DNA of 29,150 bases. Origin: JAITWN01 sp964384095 (GTDB lineage: Bacteria > Pseudomonadota > Gammaproteobacteria > SZUA-140). Position 1 is the first letter of the stretch; each line of letters starts with the position of its first letter. Of this stretch, positions 1-7,342 are shown in pieces. Below the pieces are notes generated by a model. It worked only from the letters and a program-made list of their open reading frames with translations, had not been told where the DNA came from and did not search any database. The stretch covers positions 1-29,150 of the forward strand of contig CAYLKC010000016.1 in the NCBI GenBank assembly GCA_964384095.1, in the 5' to 3' direction. The position numbers and the translations under genes were made by a program.

Positions 1-728
1 GCTTGGCCGTTGAGCTTGCCCTTCAGCTCGGGATAGATCAGCGCGATCGCGGTCGCGCTGCCGGTCGTCGTCGGCGCGAGGTTCATCATCGCGCTGCGGG
101 CGCGGCGCAGGTCCTTGTGCGGCGCATCGACGACCAGATTGGTGTTGGTCGGATCGTGGATCGTCGTGATCTGACCGTGGCGGATGCCGAGCGCCTCATG
201 CACGACCTTGACGATCGGCGCCAGGCAGTTCGTCGTGCACGAGGCCGCGGTGACGATGCGGTCGCGCGCCGGATCATAGCGATGCTCGTTGACGCCGACG
301 ACGATGTTCAGCACATCGCCGGTCTTGACCGGCGCGGCGACGATGACGCGCTTCGCGCCGCGCTCGAGATGACCGGCGATCGTCTCCGGCGTCAGGAATT
401 TCCCGGTGCACTCGAACACGAGCTCGACGCCGAGATCTCCCCACGGGATCTCCGCCGGCGTCGCGTGCGACGTATAGCCGAGATGCCGGCCGCCGATGCG
501 GATCGCGTCCTCGCCGGCAGCCTCGATATCCTCGCGCCAGCGACCCTGCACGCTGTCGAACGCGAGCAGATGCGCGGTCGCGGCGCTGCCGCCCTTTATT
601 TCATTCAGATGAACAACCTCTATCCGGTTGTCGATCCGCGGGTCATTCACGGGCCGCTCTACCGCGCCGAACGCCGCCCGCAAGGCCAGCCGCCCGATCC
701 TCCCCATGCCGTTTATTCCCGCTTTCAT
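1..728 (-). CDS. ArsJ-associated glyceraldehyde-3-phosphate dehydrogenase, 3' end cut by window edge
   Basis: NAD-dependent type I GAPDH. About 242 residues are visible from the start at 728, preceded by a GGAGGG ribosome site. The N-terminus shows the Rossmann motif INGMGRIGR, and the catalytic loop ASCTTNCLAP places the nucleophile at Cys164. Three features point to the arsenate-linked branch rather than glycolytic GapA: HLNEIKGG followed by AHLLAFDSVQGRW, a Glu where GapA has the NAD-binding Asp, and HDPTNTN after the active site. Family knowledge: this branch makes 1-arseno-3-phosphoglycerate, which the ArsJ permease exports, giving arsenate resistance. ArsJ itself would lie beyond the left edge and is not seen. 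Mrp operon transcripts could read into this gene, but it also has its own operator-like palindrome 30 bases upstream. The GAPDH family is certain; the ArsJ subtype is recognised from motifs. Confidence 0.88.
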   Translation of the reverse strand, partial: MKAGINGMGRIGRLALRAAFGAVERPVNDPRIDNRIEVVHLNEIKGGSAATAHLLAFDSVQGRWREDIEAAGEDAIRIGGRHLGYTSHATPAEIPWGDLGVELVFECTGKFLTPETIAGHLERGAKRVIVAAPVKTGDVLNIVVGVNEHRYDPARDRIVTAASCTTNCLAPIVKVVHEALGIRHGQITTIHDPTNTNLVVDAPHKDLRRARSAMMNLAPTTTGSATAIALIYPELKGKLNGQ

Positions 729-756
729 GACGCCCTCCGCCTCCCCGAATTAATCA

Positions 757-784
757 CTATATTTCCAGTAATATCGAAATATAG
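757..784. promoter_or_regulatory. Palindromic operator-like site upstream of the ArsJ-type GAPDH
   Basis: A perfect 9-base inverted repeat, CTATATTTC (757-765) and GAAATATAG (776-784), is separated by 10 bases and ends 28 bases before the start codon. It is AT-rich in otherwise GC-rich DNA and contains TATA-type -10-like hexamers on the minus strand. Position and symmetry suit an ArsR/SmtB-family repressor operator over the promoter. The regulator is inferred; no arsR gene is in the window. Confidence 0.5.
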
Positions 785-879
785 CGGAAAATCATGACAG
801 TCTGATGACATGCCCGTCACCCCGTCATGAACCATGGGGACGCACTCTTTCAAAACCGCGAACGACAGCAGTCAGTCGC

Positions 880-1302
880 CTATTCGCCTTTTCCGGCATC
901 GCCCTTCATGGGTTCCGCGACGTCCGCCGATTCCGGCGCTTCGAGCACCCCCTTGGGCGGATCGTTCAAGGGCACGCCGGAATTGCCTTCGACACGGTCA
1001 CGGTGCAGGGCCGCGCGGCCAAGCAACATCAGCGTCACCGGGGTGGTGATGATGACGAACACGCCGATCAGGATCTCATGGACGACAGGCCTGGACTGCA
1101 GAACCGTGAAGAAGATCATCGAAGCCAACATGATACCGGCGGCACCCCAGCTCGTACCCAGCGTCGGCGCGTGAATACGGTCATAAAAGCTCTGCAAACG
1201 GTAGAGGCCGTAGGAACCGACCAGCGTCAGGAATGCCCCCAGCAACAGGAACGCGGCTACGAGCAACGCGGCCCACAGCGGAAGGTCAGCGGCCTGGCTC
1301 AC
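880..1302 (-). CDS. mrpG: Mrp Na+/H+ antiporter subunit G
   Basis: A 140-residue last subunit of the Mrp complex, an inner-membrane multi-subunit cation/proton antiporter. The first ~100 residues carry three hydrophobic segments with the MnhG signature (GSYGLYRLQSFYDRIHAPT, then a GAAGIMLASMIFF-type helix and ITTPVTLMLLGRAALHR). About 35 polar residues form a C-terminal tail. The GTG start at 1302 is chosen because it forms a GTGA overlap with the stop of mrpF; a longer frame to 1560 would run through mrpF. It ends the operon, and no clear terminator follows before the GAPDH gene. Confidence 0.93.
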   Translation of the reverse strand: MSQAADLPLWAALLVAAFLLLGAFLTLVGSYGLYRLQSFYDRIHAPTLGTSWGAAGIMLASMIFFTVLQSRPVVHEILIGVFVIITTPVTLMLLGRAALHRDRVEGNSGVPLNDPPKGVLEAPESADVAEPMKGDAGKGE

Positions 1303-1580
1303 TCGATCACCTCCCCGCGCATCAGAAACTTGGCCAGCGCCACGGTTGCGACAAAGCCGAGGACAGCGATGATCAGTGCCGTCTCGAAATAGACCGTATT
1401 GCCGCTGCGGATTCCGAAGACCAGCAGTTGCAGCAACGAATTGACATACAGAGTATCGAGTCCGAGCACGCGGTCCTGCGCCCGCGGCCCGCGCACCATG
1501 CGTACCAACGCCAGCGCCATGGCGATTCCCAGCGCGACCTGGGCCGCGGTAATGGACCATAACAGGATCGTGGCGCTCAT
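1299..1580 (-). CDS. mrpF: Mrp Na+/H+ antiporter subunit F
   Basis: A small membrane subunit of 93 residues with three predicted helices (about 5-27, 37-58, 62-84). It has the family motif RGPRAQDRVLGLDTLYVN at the first cytoplasmic loop, which matches MnhF/MrpF (normally 85-95 residues). In related complexes MrpF sits beside MrpG and MrpE in the small-subunit bundle. It overlaps mrpE by ATGA and mrpG by GTGA, so it is translationally coupled to both. Confidence 0.93.
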   Translation of the reverse strand: MSATILLWSITAAQVALGIAMALALVRMVRGPRAQDRVLGLDTLYVNSLLQLLVFGIRSGNTVYFETALIIAVLGFVATVALAKFLMRGEVIE

Positions 1581-2062
1581 TCGAATATCTCCAGCAGGAG
1601 TTGCTCGTAGCGGTTTTTGATCAGATCGAGCCAGACGGACTCATCGACGAGGTCGAAGACATGCAGCAACAGCGTACCGCGGGACGCGTTATAGTCGAGC
1701 CAGGCGGTACCCGGCGTGCTGGTCAGGATGATCGCGAGCACGGCAAGGGCCGTCGGATCGCGTAATTCCAGCGGAATGGTCATGAAGCCCGACTTGCGAC
1801 TGCTGAAATCGCCCCTGAGGATGATCCTGGTCACCGCGATATTGGAGCGAATGATATCGACGAAGACGATCGCGACCAGCCGCGGCAACAGGTCCCAGCG
1901 CCGCAACCGCGGCTTCGCCGGATGCAGGGCCGCCAGCCCCTGAACAGCGACCAGCGCGACCAGGATTCCAAGCAGCAGGTGACCGGGGGAAAAGCTGGTA
2001 AGCAGCATCCATATCAGCACCAGCGACACGATCAGCACGGGATAGGGGAACAATCGCCTCAT
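1577..2062 (-). CDS. mrpE: Mrp Na+/H+ antiporter subunit E
   Basis: A subunit of 161 residues. Two N-terminal hydrophobic segments (about 5-25 and 27-45) are followed by an amphipathic region and the MrpE-type core VAIVFVDIIRSNIAVTRIIL. The conserved C-terminal half contains ILTSTPGTAWLDYNASRGTLLLHVFDL. The length agrees with the family (about 158-165). ATG at 2062 is selected from a longer open frame because it makes the standard ATGA overlap with the mrpD stop. MrpE is needed for complex assembly in other bacteria. Confidence 0.93.
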   Translation of the reverse strand: MRRLFPYPVLIVSLVLIWMLLTSFSPGHLLLGILVALVAVQGLAALHPAKPRLRRWDLLPRLVAIVFVDIIRSNIAVTRIILRGDFSSRKSGFMTIPLELRDPTALAVLAIILTSTPGTAWLDYNASRGTLLLHVFDLVDESVWLDLIKNRYEQLLLEIFE

Positions 2063-3684
2063 GGCTCCACCCCTCCTTGCGGCGACGTCACGCGCGGCGC
2101 CTGCAGGACACTCTCGACGTAGAGCTGCGGGGAGTGCAGCGATTGCGCGGTCGCATCCATGAACTGCATCACCGGACCGGCCTGGACCACGAGCGTAAAG
2201 GTCATCGCCAGCAGCAAGACCACCGCGGCGAACTCGATGACACGTACGCGCGGATTTGGCGCCTCCAGCGGCGCCCAGAAGATGCCTATCCCCGATCGCG
2301 TCAGTGATATCAGTGTGGCCAGGCCTGCCAGAATCAGCAGCGCCGCCAGCCACCAACCGGATGTCGCGATCTCACCGCCCTCACCGAGCCCTGACGGATT
2401 GATCAGCGCAAGCAGTATCAGGAACTTGGCGATGAATCCGGACAGCGGCGGCAAACCGGCGAGGAGCAGTACGCAGATACCGAAGGCGATGCCGAGGACT
2501 GCGAGCGTGCCCGGAAACGCCACGCCCTCCTCTTCCTCTTCTTCTTCACCATCGCCAAAGGCCTCACGTGTCACCGCCAGGATACTGGCGGCCGCGGTTT
2601 GACCACGCTCGACCAGTTCGATAATCAGGAAGAAGGCGCTGATCGCCAGCGTGGAACTGACCAGATAGTACAGCGCGCCGGCGGTCACATCGACGCTGGC
2701 GAAGCCGAATGCCGCAAGCAGCGTACCCGATGAGACGAGGACCGAGTAGCCGGCGATCTGGCCCAGGGCCTGCGACGAGAGTACACCGATCAGACCGAAG
2801 GCGATCGTCGCCATGCCGCCCAGCAGCAACACCTGCGAACCAAAGCCGGCGGAGTCACCCGAATCATCGCCAAAGAACAGCAGCGAGAGTCGCAGCAGGA
2901 CATAGACGCCGACCTTGCTCAGGATCGCGAACATCGCGGCGACCGGCGCTGCGGCCGCGGCATAGGTCGCCGGGAGCCAGAAGCTCAGCGGCCACATACC
3001 GGCCTTGACGAGGAAGGCGACGCCGAGGATGGCGGCGCCGACCTCCGTCATCATGCGCTCGTTGCCTGCAAGGGCCGGGATCCTGGCGGCAAGATCGGCC
3101 ATGTTCAGGGTCCCGCTCGCGCCGTAGATCATGCTTACACCGATCAGGAACAGCAGCGAGGCTGCGAGGTTGACCGCGATATAGTGCAGACCCGCGCGTA
3201 CGCGCACGGGCCCCGAGGCATGCAGGGCGAGGCCGTAGGAAGCGGCCAGCATGACCTCGAAGAACACGAAAAGATTGAACAGATCGCCGGTCAGGAAGGC
3301 GCCGTTTATGCCCATCAGGAGCAGCAGGAACAGGCTGTAGAAATGCGGTCCGGCCCTGTGCCAGCGTGCAAACGAGTACAGCAGCGCCGGGATTGCCAGC
3401 ACGGCCGTCAGCACCAGCATCATCGCCGACAGCCGGTCGAGCACGAGGACGATCGCGAATGGCGGCGGCCAGTTGCCGAGCAGGTAGACCGCAGCCTGTC
3501 CTTCGCCGGAATGGGCAGCGAACAGCAGGACGACAGCAACGACCAGCAGCGCCAGCACCGTCAGGCTGGTCAGGAATGCCCGCAGCAGGCGTTTCTTGTC
3601 GTTGACGAACAGCAGCAACGCCGCGCTGACGATCGGTATGATGACGGGCGCGATGATCAGGTGGGCGGACGCGAGGGTCGTCAC
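2059..3684 (-). CDS. mrpD: Mrp Na+/H+ antiporter subunit D (NuoN-like)
   Basis: A 541-residue polytopic protein with about 14 hydrophobic helices, related to complex I antiporter-like subunits. Glu143 in LFVFFEVMLAASYGLALH and the lysine in FLVKAGMWPLSFWLP are the membrane charges used for proton/cation movement in this family. The region LAGLPPLSGFIAKF is the conserved C-terminal broken-helix area. An acidic run of seven glutamates lies near residues 380-388 between helices (around 2525-2545 in DNA). It is in frame and family homologues tend to be acidic here, so it is not treated as an error. The start overlaps mrpC by ATGA and the stop overlaps mrpE by ATGA. Confidence 0.95.
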   Translation of the reverse strand: MTTLASAHLIIAPVIIPIVSAALLLFVNDKKRLLRAFLTSLTVLALLVVAVVLLFAAHSGEGQAAVYLLGNWPPPFAIVLVLDRLSAMMLVLTAVLAIPALLYSFARWHRAGPHFYSLFLLLLMGINGAFLTGDLFNLFVFFEVMLAASYGLALHASGPVRVRAGLHYIAVNLAASLLFLIGVSMIYGASGTLNMADLAARIPALAGNERMMTEVGAAILGVAFLVKAGMWPLSFWLPATYAAAAAPVAAMFAILSKVGVYVLLRLSLLFFGDDSGDSAGFGSQVLLLGGMATIAFGLIGVLSSQALGQIAGYSVLVSSGTLLAAFGFASVDVTAGALYYLVSSTLAISAFFLIIELVERGQTAAASILAVTREAFGDGEEEEEEEGVAFPGTLAVLGIAFGICVLLLAGLPPLSGFIAKFLILLALINPSGLGEGGEIATSGWWLAALLILAGLATLISLTRSGIGIFWAPLEAPNPRVRVIEFAAVVLLLAMTFTLVVQAGPVMQFMDATAQSLHSPQLYVESVLQAPRVTSPQGGVEP

Positions 3685-4025
3685 TTGTGATGCTCCCTGC
3701 CGTCGACGTGATCGGTCCCGGTCAGGCCCCTGGAAGCCAGCAACACGACCAGAAACAGAGCGGTCGTGGCAAAGCTGATCACGATCGCCGTCAGCACCAG
3801 CGCCTGCGGCAATGGATCGGCGAAGGTCGCGGGATCGATCTTGACGCCGGCCTCGACGACCGGCGGCGCGTTCATGACCAGGCGCCCCATGCTGAATATG
3901 AACAGGTTGACGGCATAGGACAGCATCGCCAGGCCGATGATGACCTGATAGGTGCGCGGACGCAGCAGCAGCCAGACGCCGGCGCCGACGAACACACCGA
4001 TACCCAGTGAGAGAATCAGCTCCAT
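3681..4025 (-). CDS. mrpC: Mrp Na+/H+ antiporter subunit C (NuoK-like)
   Basis: A 114-residue subunit with three transmembrane helices (about 3-22, 28-47, 74-96). The NuoK-like signature is GVWLLLRPRTYQVIIGLAMLSYAVNLFIFSMGR, followed by DPLPQALVLTAIVISFATTALFL, which is diagnostic of MnhC/MrpC. It lies between the large A and D subunits in the operon, as in all group-2 Mrp loci. The start codon overlaps the mrpA stop in the arrangement TAATG, so termination and reinitiation are probably coupled. Confidence 0.95.
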   Translation of the reverse strand: MELILSLGIGVFVGAGVWLLLRPRTYQVIIGLAMLSYAVNLFIFSMGRLVMNAPPVVEAGVKIDPATFADPLPQALVLTAIVISFATTALFLVVLLASRGLTGTDHVDGREHHK

Positions 4026-6949
4026 TACCGGTCTTCCTCCGTCCTGGCGATCTCGACGGCCCGCGCGCGATGGCTACGGATCGACTGGTGCGCCAGTGTA
4101 ATCAGTATCAGGACCGTGGACCCGACCACGAGCAGGAACACGCCCAGGTCGAACAGCAACGCAGTGGCGGCAGGGACCTTGCCGATCAGCGGCAGCTCGA
4201 TGTACTGGAAATACGAAGTCAGGAACGGATGGCCGAACAACCAGGCGCCGATGCCCGTCATGCCCGCAAACAGCAGCCCCAGCCCGATCCAGCGCAGTGG
4301 CTGGATCGACAGACGGTCCTCCACCCAGCGCGCGCCGCCAGCCAGATATTGCAGCAGAAAACCGATCGCCATGGTAATGCCGGCAGCAAAGCCGCCCCCC
4401 GGCAGATCATGCCCCCTCAGGAACAGATAAGCCGCGAGCAATATGATCATCGGAAACAGCCACAGCATGATGACCGAGGGCACCATCAGGTAGTCTCGCA
4501 ACATCTCCCCCGTCTCGCGATCCGGACGCGATGCATCATAGGCATCCTGGATGATCTGCTGCCGTGGCGATGCGACGCTTTCAGGCGCCGGACGGAAGCG
4601 GCGCAGCAATGCATAGATGGTGAGTGCCACGATTGCAAGCACGGCGATCTCGCCGAAGGTGTCAAATCCCCGGAAATCGACCAGGATGACATTGACGACG
4701 TTGGTGCCGCCCCCCTCCGAGTAGGCACGCTCGAGAAAGAAGTTGCCGATACTGTCCGGCAACGGGCTGGTCATCATCACATAGGCCAGCACCGTCATGC
4801 CGGCGCCGCAGGCCACCGCGAGCATGAAGTCGCGATAGCGGCGCAGGCGTGCCATCGAGGTTACCGAAACGTCGATCTCCTCCCTTCGCTTTGGCAGCCA
4901 GCGCAGACCGAGCAGGATCAACACCGTGGTGACGATCTCGACGAGCAGCTGCGTCACCGCGAGGTCGGGGGCCGAAAACCAGACGAAGGTGATGCAGGTC
5001 ACTATCCCCGCGCCACCGAGCAGGATCAGCGCCGCGAGGCGGTGATATTTCGCCTGGTATGCAGCACCGATCGCGCAGATCATGCCGATCAACCATATCG
5101 ATGCGAACACGAGATCACCACCGGCGAGCGTCGGCAATGCAGGAGTGAAGCCCCTGCTGATCAGCGGCCAGGCCCCGGCAACCAGGGCAACAAAGACGAG
5201 AAGGCGAAGTTGCGGCTGAAGGCTGCGGGCGCCAAGGTGTCGCTCGATCCAGCGCGCCCAGCGCCAGGAAATAATCACGAGCAACCGGTTGAAGATGCGC
5301 TGTCCATTGAATCTGCGCAGCCCGGGTGGACCGCCTTCACTGTCAGCCAGATAACCTCGCAGCACGAGGTAGAGAATAATGCCACTGACCAATGCGATCG
5401 TACTCATGACAATCGGGACATTGACGCCATGCCAGACCGCAAGGCTGTATTCGGGCGTCCTGTCCCCGAGCACCGACAGCACGGCCGTGTGCAAAAAGGG
5501 TCCGATCGTGATCGCGGGTATGGTGCCGACGATCAGACAGGCGAGGACCAGCAGCTCGATGGGGAATCGCATCCAGCGCGGCGGCTCATGCGGTTGCACA
5601 TTGGGCAAGCCGGTCGGCGCCGGCCCGAAGAAGACCGTGTGGATGAATCGCACGGAATAGGTAACCGCAAATGCGCCGGCAATCGTCGCGACATAAGGCA
5701 ACATGCCGTCGAGCAAAGAATTCTGATGTTGCTCCAGCGACTCGGCAAAGAACATCTCCTTTGACAGAAAGCCGTTGAGCAGTGGAACGCCGGCCATTGC
5801 CGCGCTGGCGACCATGGCCAGCGTCGCGGTGATCGGCAGGAAACTGAACAGGCCGCTGAGCCGGCGCATGTCGCGGGTGCCGGTCTCATGATCGATGATG
5901 CCGGCGGCCATGAACAGGGACGCCTTGAAGGTCGCATGGTTCATCATATGAAAGATCGCAGCGACCGCGGCCAGCGGACTGCCGAGACTGAGCAGCGTAG
6001 TGATCAGCCCCAGGTGACTGATGGTCGAATAGGCCAGCAGCCCCTTGAGGTCATGCTGGAATATCGCGTAATAGGCGCCCAGCAGCAGCGTGAACATCCC
6101 CGCCAGACCGACCAGCACAAACCACTCCTCCGTGCCGGACATAACGGGCCAGAAGCGCGCAAGCATGAACACCCCGGCCTTGACCATCGTCGCGGAGTGG
6201 AGATAGGCCGAGACAGGCGTCGGCGCTGCCATCGCGTTCGGCAACCAGAAATGGAACGGAAACTGGGCGCTCTTGGTCAGCGCCCCCATGAGAATCAGCA
6301 GCAGCGCCGGAACATACAGATCATGCTCGCGGATCGCATCGCCCGAAGCCAGCACCACGTCAAGGTCATAGCTGCCGACGATATGACCGATCAGCAGCAA
6401 GCCCGCGAGCAGGCACAGGCCGCCGGCGCCGGTGATCGTCAACGCCATGCGCGCCCCGTCGCGGGCAGCTGCGTTGTGATACCAGTATCCGATGAGAAGG
6501 AAGGAGAAGATGCTGGTCAGCTCCCAGAAGACGGCCAGCAGTATCAGATTGCCCGAGAGCACGATACCCAGCATCGCGCCCATGAAGGCGAGAAAAAACG
6601 AGAAGAACCGGGGCACCGGATCCTTGGGCGACATGTAGTAGCGCGCATAAAGCACCACGAGGAATCCGATGCCGCTGATCAGCATCGTGAACATCCAGGC
6701 GAAGCCATCCATGCGCAGCGTGGCGTTCAACCCGTGCTCAGGCAGCCAGGCGATTTCACGGCGCAGCACGCCGCCGTCGGTAACCGCGGGATATAAAGAT
6801 GCGGCGATGACGAACAGGACGATCGCGATCGTGCCCGACAGCCAGGCCTCGGCATTGCGGGCATTCGCAGGCAACATCGCGGCGATCACGCTGCCCAGGA
6901 AAGGCAGCATCAGCAGCATCAGGAGATAGTTTTCGCTGGGAATTGTCAT
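4025..6949 (-). CDS. mrpA: Mrp Na+/H+ antiporter subunit A fused to subunit B
   Basis: A 974-residue fused subunit, first gene of the operon. Residues 1 to about 560 form the NuoL-like antiporter domain, with Glu143 in FWELTSIFSF and Lys226 in ALTKSAQFPFHFWLP as the expected charged residues. The middle carries the MrpA-specific extension (WFSAPDLAVTQLLVEIVTTVLILLGLRWLPKR) and an MbhE-like part. Residues ~816-960 are a complete MnhB domain with the signature GHDLPGGGFAAGI. The A-B fusion is known from group-2 operons (A'-C-D-E-F-G, as in Pseudomonas and Sinorhizobium) and explains why no separate mrpB is present. No good Shine-Dalgarno sequence precedes ATG 6949, and Met11 is an alternative start. 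Upstream lie a ~210-base leader and the divergent nhaP2 promoter region. Confidence 0.95.
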   Translation of the reverse strand: MTIPSENYLLMLLMLPFLGSVIAAMLPANARNAEAWLSGTIAIVLFVIAASLYPAVTDGGVLRREIAWLPEHGLNATLRMDGFAWMFTMLISGIGFLVVLYARYYMSPKDPVPRFFSFFLAFMGAMLGIVLSGNLILLAVFWELTSIFSFLLIGYWYHNAAARDGARMALTITGAGGLCLLAGLLLIGHIVGSYDLDVVLASGDAIREHDLYVPALLLILMGALTKSAQFPFHFWLPNAMAAPTPVSAYLHSATMVKAGVFMLARFWPVMSGTEEWFVLVGLAGMFTLLLGAYYAIFQHDLKGLLAYSTISHLGLITTLLSLGSPLAAVAAIFHMMNHATFKASLFMAAGIIDHETGTRDMRRLSGLFSFLPITATLAMVASAAMAGVPLLNGFLSKEMFFAESLEQHQNSLLDGMLPYVATIAGAFAVTYSVRFIHTVFFGPAPTGLPNVQPHEPPRWMRFPIELLVLACLIVGTIPAITIGPFLHTAVLSVLGDRTPEYSLAVWHGVNVPIVMSTIALVSGIILYLVLRGYLADSEGGPPGLRRFNGQRIFNRLLVIISWRWARWIERHLGARSLQPQLRLLVFVALVAGAWPLISRGFTPALPTLAGGDLVFASIWLIGMICAIGAAYQAKYHRLAALILLGGAGIVTCITFVWFSAPDLAVTQLLVEIVTTVLILLGLRWLPKRREEIDVSVTSMARLRRYRDFMLAVACGAGMTVLAYVMMTSPLPDSIGNFFLERAYSEGGGTNVVNVILVDFRGFDTFGEIAVLAIVALTIYALLRRFRPAPESVASPRQQIIQDAYDASRPDRETGEMLRDYLMVPSVIMLWLFPMIILLAAYLFLRGHDLPGGGFAAGITMAIGFLLQYLAGGARWVEDRLSIQPLRWIGLGLLFAGMTGIGAWLFGHPFLTSYFQYIELPLIGKVPAATALLFDLGVFLLVVGSTVLILITLAHQSIRSHRARAVEIARTEEDR

Positions 6950-7160
6950 CCGTTGACACTGCCGGAAATTGATCGGGTTTCAGTTCGGGCGGTCGTCGTG
7001 CGTGTCCACCGAACCACAAGCACACCTGCCCGCATCCGGACATCAGGTGACCGCAGGAGAGGACGCAGGGTGAGGGGCCAGGCCCCTTGCCGCCAAACCG
7101 GCCAGACACGAGCGAAGACTACCGCAGCCGGGCATCCATGCCGCCCGGCCATGTCCTGCG

Positions 7161-7208
7161 ATTATATAGTGATAAATAAAATATACACAATCATGCGGTT
7201 ATGACCAA
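7161..7208 (-). promoter_or_regulatory. Candidate tandem sigma-70 promoters for the mrp operon
   Basis: Reading the minus strand, TTGTGT (7190-7185), an 18-base spacer and a perfect TATAAT (7166-7161) make one candidate. An overlapping one is TTGGTC (7208-7203), a 17-base spacer and TATATT (7185-7180). Either gives a leader of about 200 bases before mrpA. These are pattern matches only. Confidence 0.5.
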
Positions 7209-7330
7209 AGCGGCAATAACGGACTGCGCCATCACGGGAGCCATCGCCCCCGAGCCGTTGCTTGCCCCGCTGTCATATTCACGCTACATAGTGATGCATA
7301 ATCAATCGCTATGGCATTGATTGACCAAAG
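7166..7330 (+). repeat. Duplicated motif pair ATAGTGAT ... TGACCAAAG
   Basis: ATAGTGAT at 7166-7173 is followed 28 bases later by TGACCAAAG (7202-7210). The same ordered pair recurs as ATAGTGAT (7288-7295) and, 26 bases later, TGACCAAAG (7322-7330). The two copies are offset by about 120 bases and share the same strand. The second copy ends 12 bases before the nhaP2 start and the first overlaps the mrp promoter candidates, so a shared regulator is possible. Confidence 0.45.
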
Positions 7331-7342
7331 TACACGCCGGCC

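Larger units (their letters stand above)
6950..7342. promoter_or_regulatory. Divergent intergenic region mrpA / nhaP2
   Basis: This spacer has no supported gene. Its mrpA-proximal half (6950-7150) is GC-rich and would be the mrp leader. It contains the odd palindrome GGGGCC-A-GGCCCC (7074-7086). The other half is AT-rich and holds minus-strand promoter hexamers plus a partly duplicated motif pair described separately. No recognisable riboswitch was seen. Confidence 0.6.

Noticed and set aside
2520..2550. Run of seven glutamate codons in mrpD, first suspected to be a sequencing or frameshift error
   Set aside because: The frame continues normally on both sides and this inter-helix loop is expected to be acidic in mrpD homologues.
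4007..5764. Long plus-strand open frame (585 codons) opposite mrpA
   Set aside because: It is the antisense shadow of mrpA in GC-rich DNA, rich in Arg, Gln, His and Asp with no domain; the minus frame is an unmistakable antiporter.
6950..7160. Riboswitch in the long mrpA leader
   Set aside because: I could not fit a known Na+ or other riboswitch consensus; only a tight GGGGCC-A-GGCCCC palindrome is visible.
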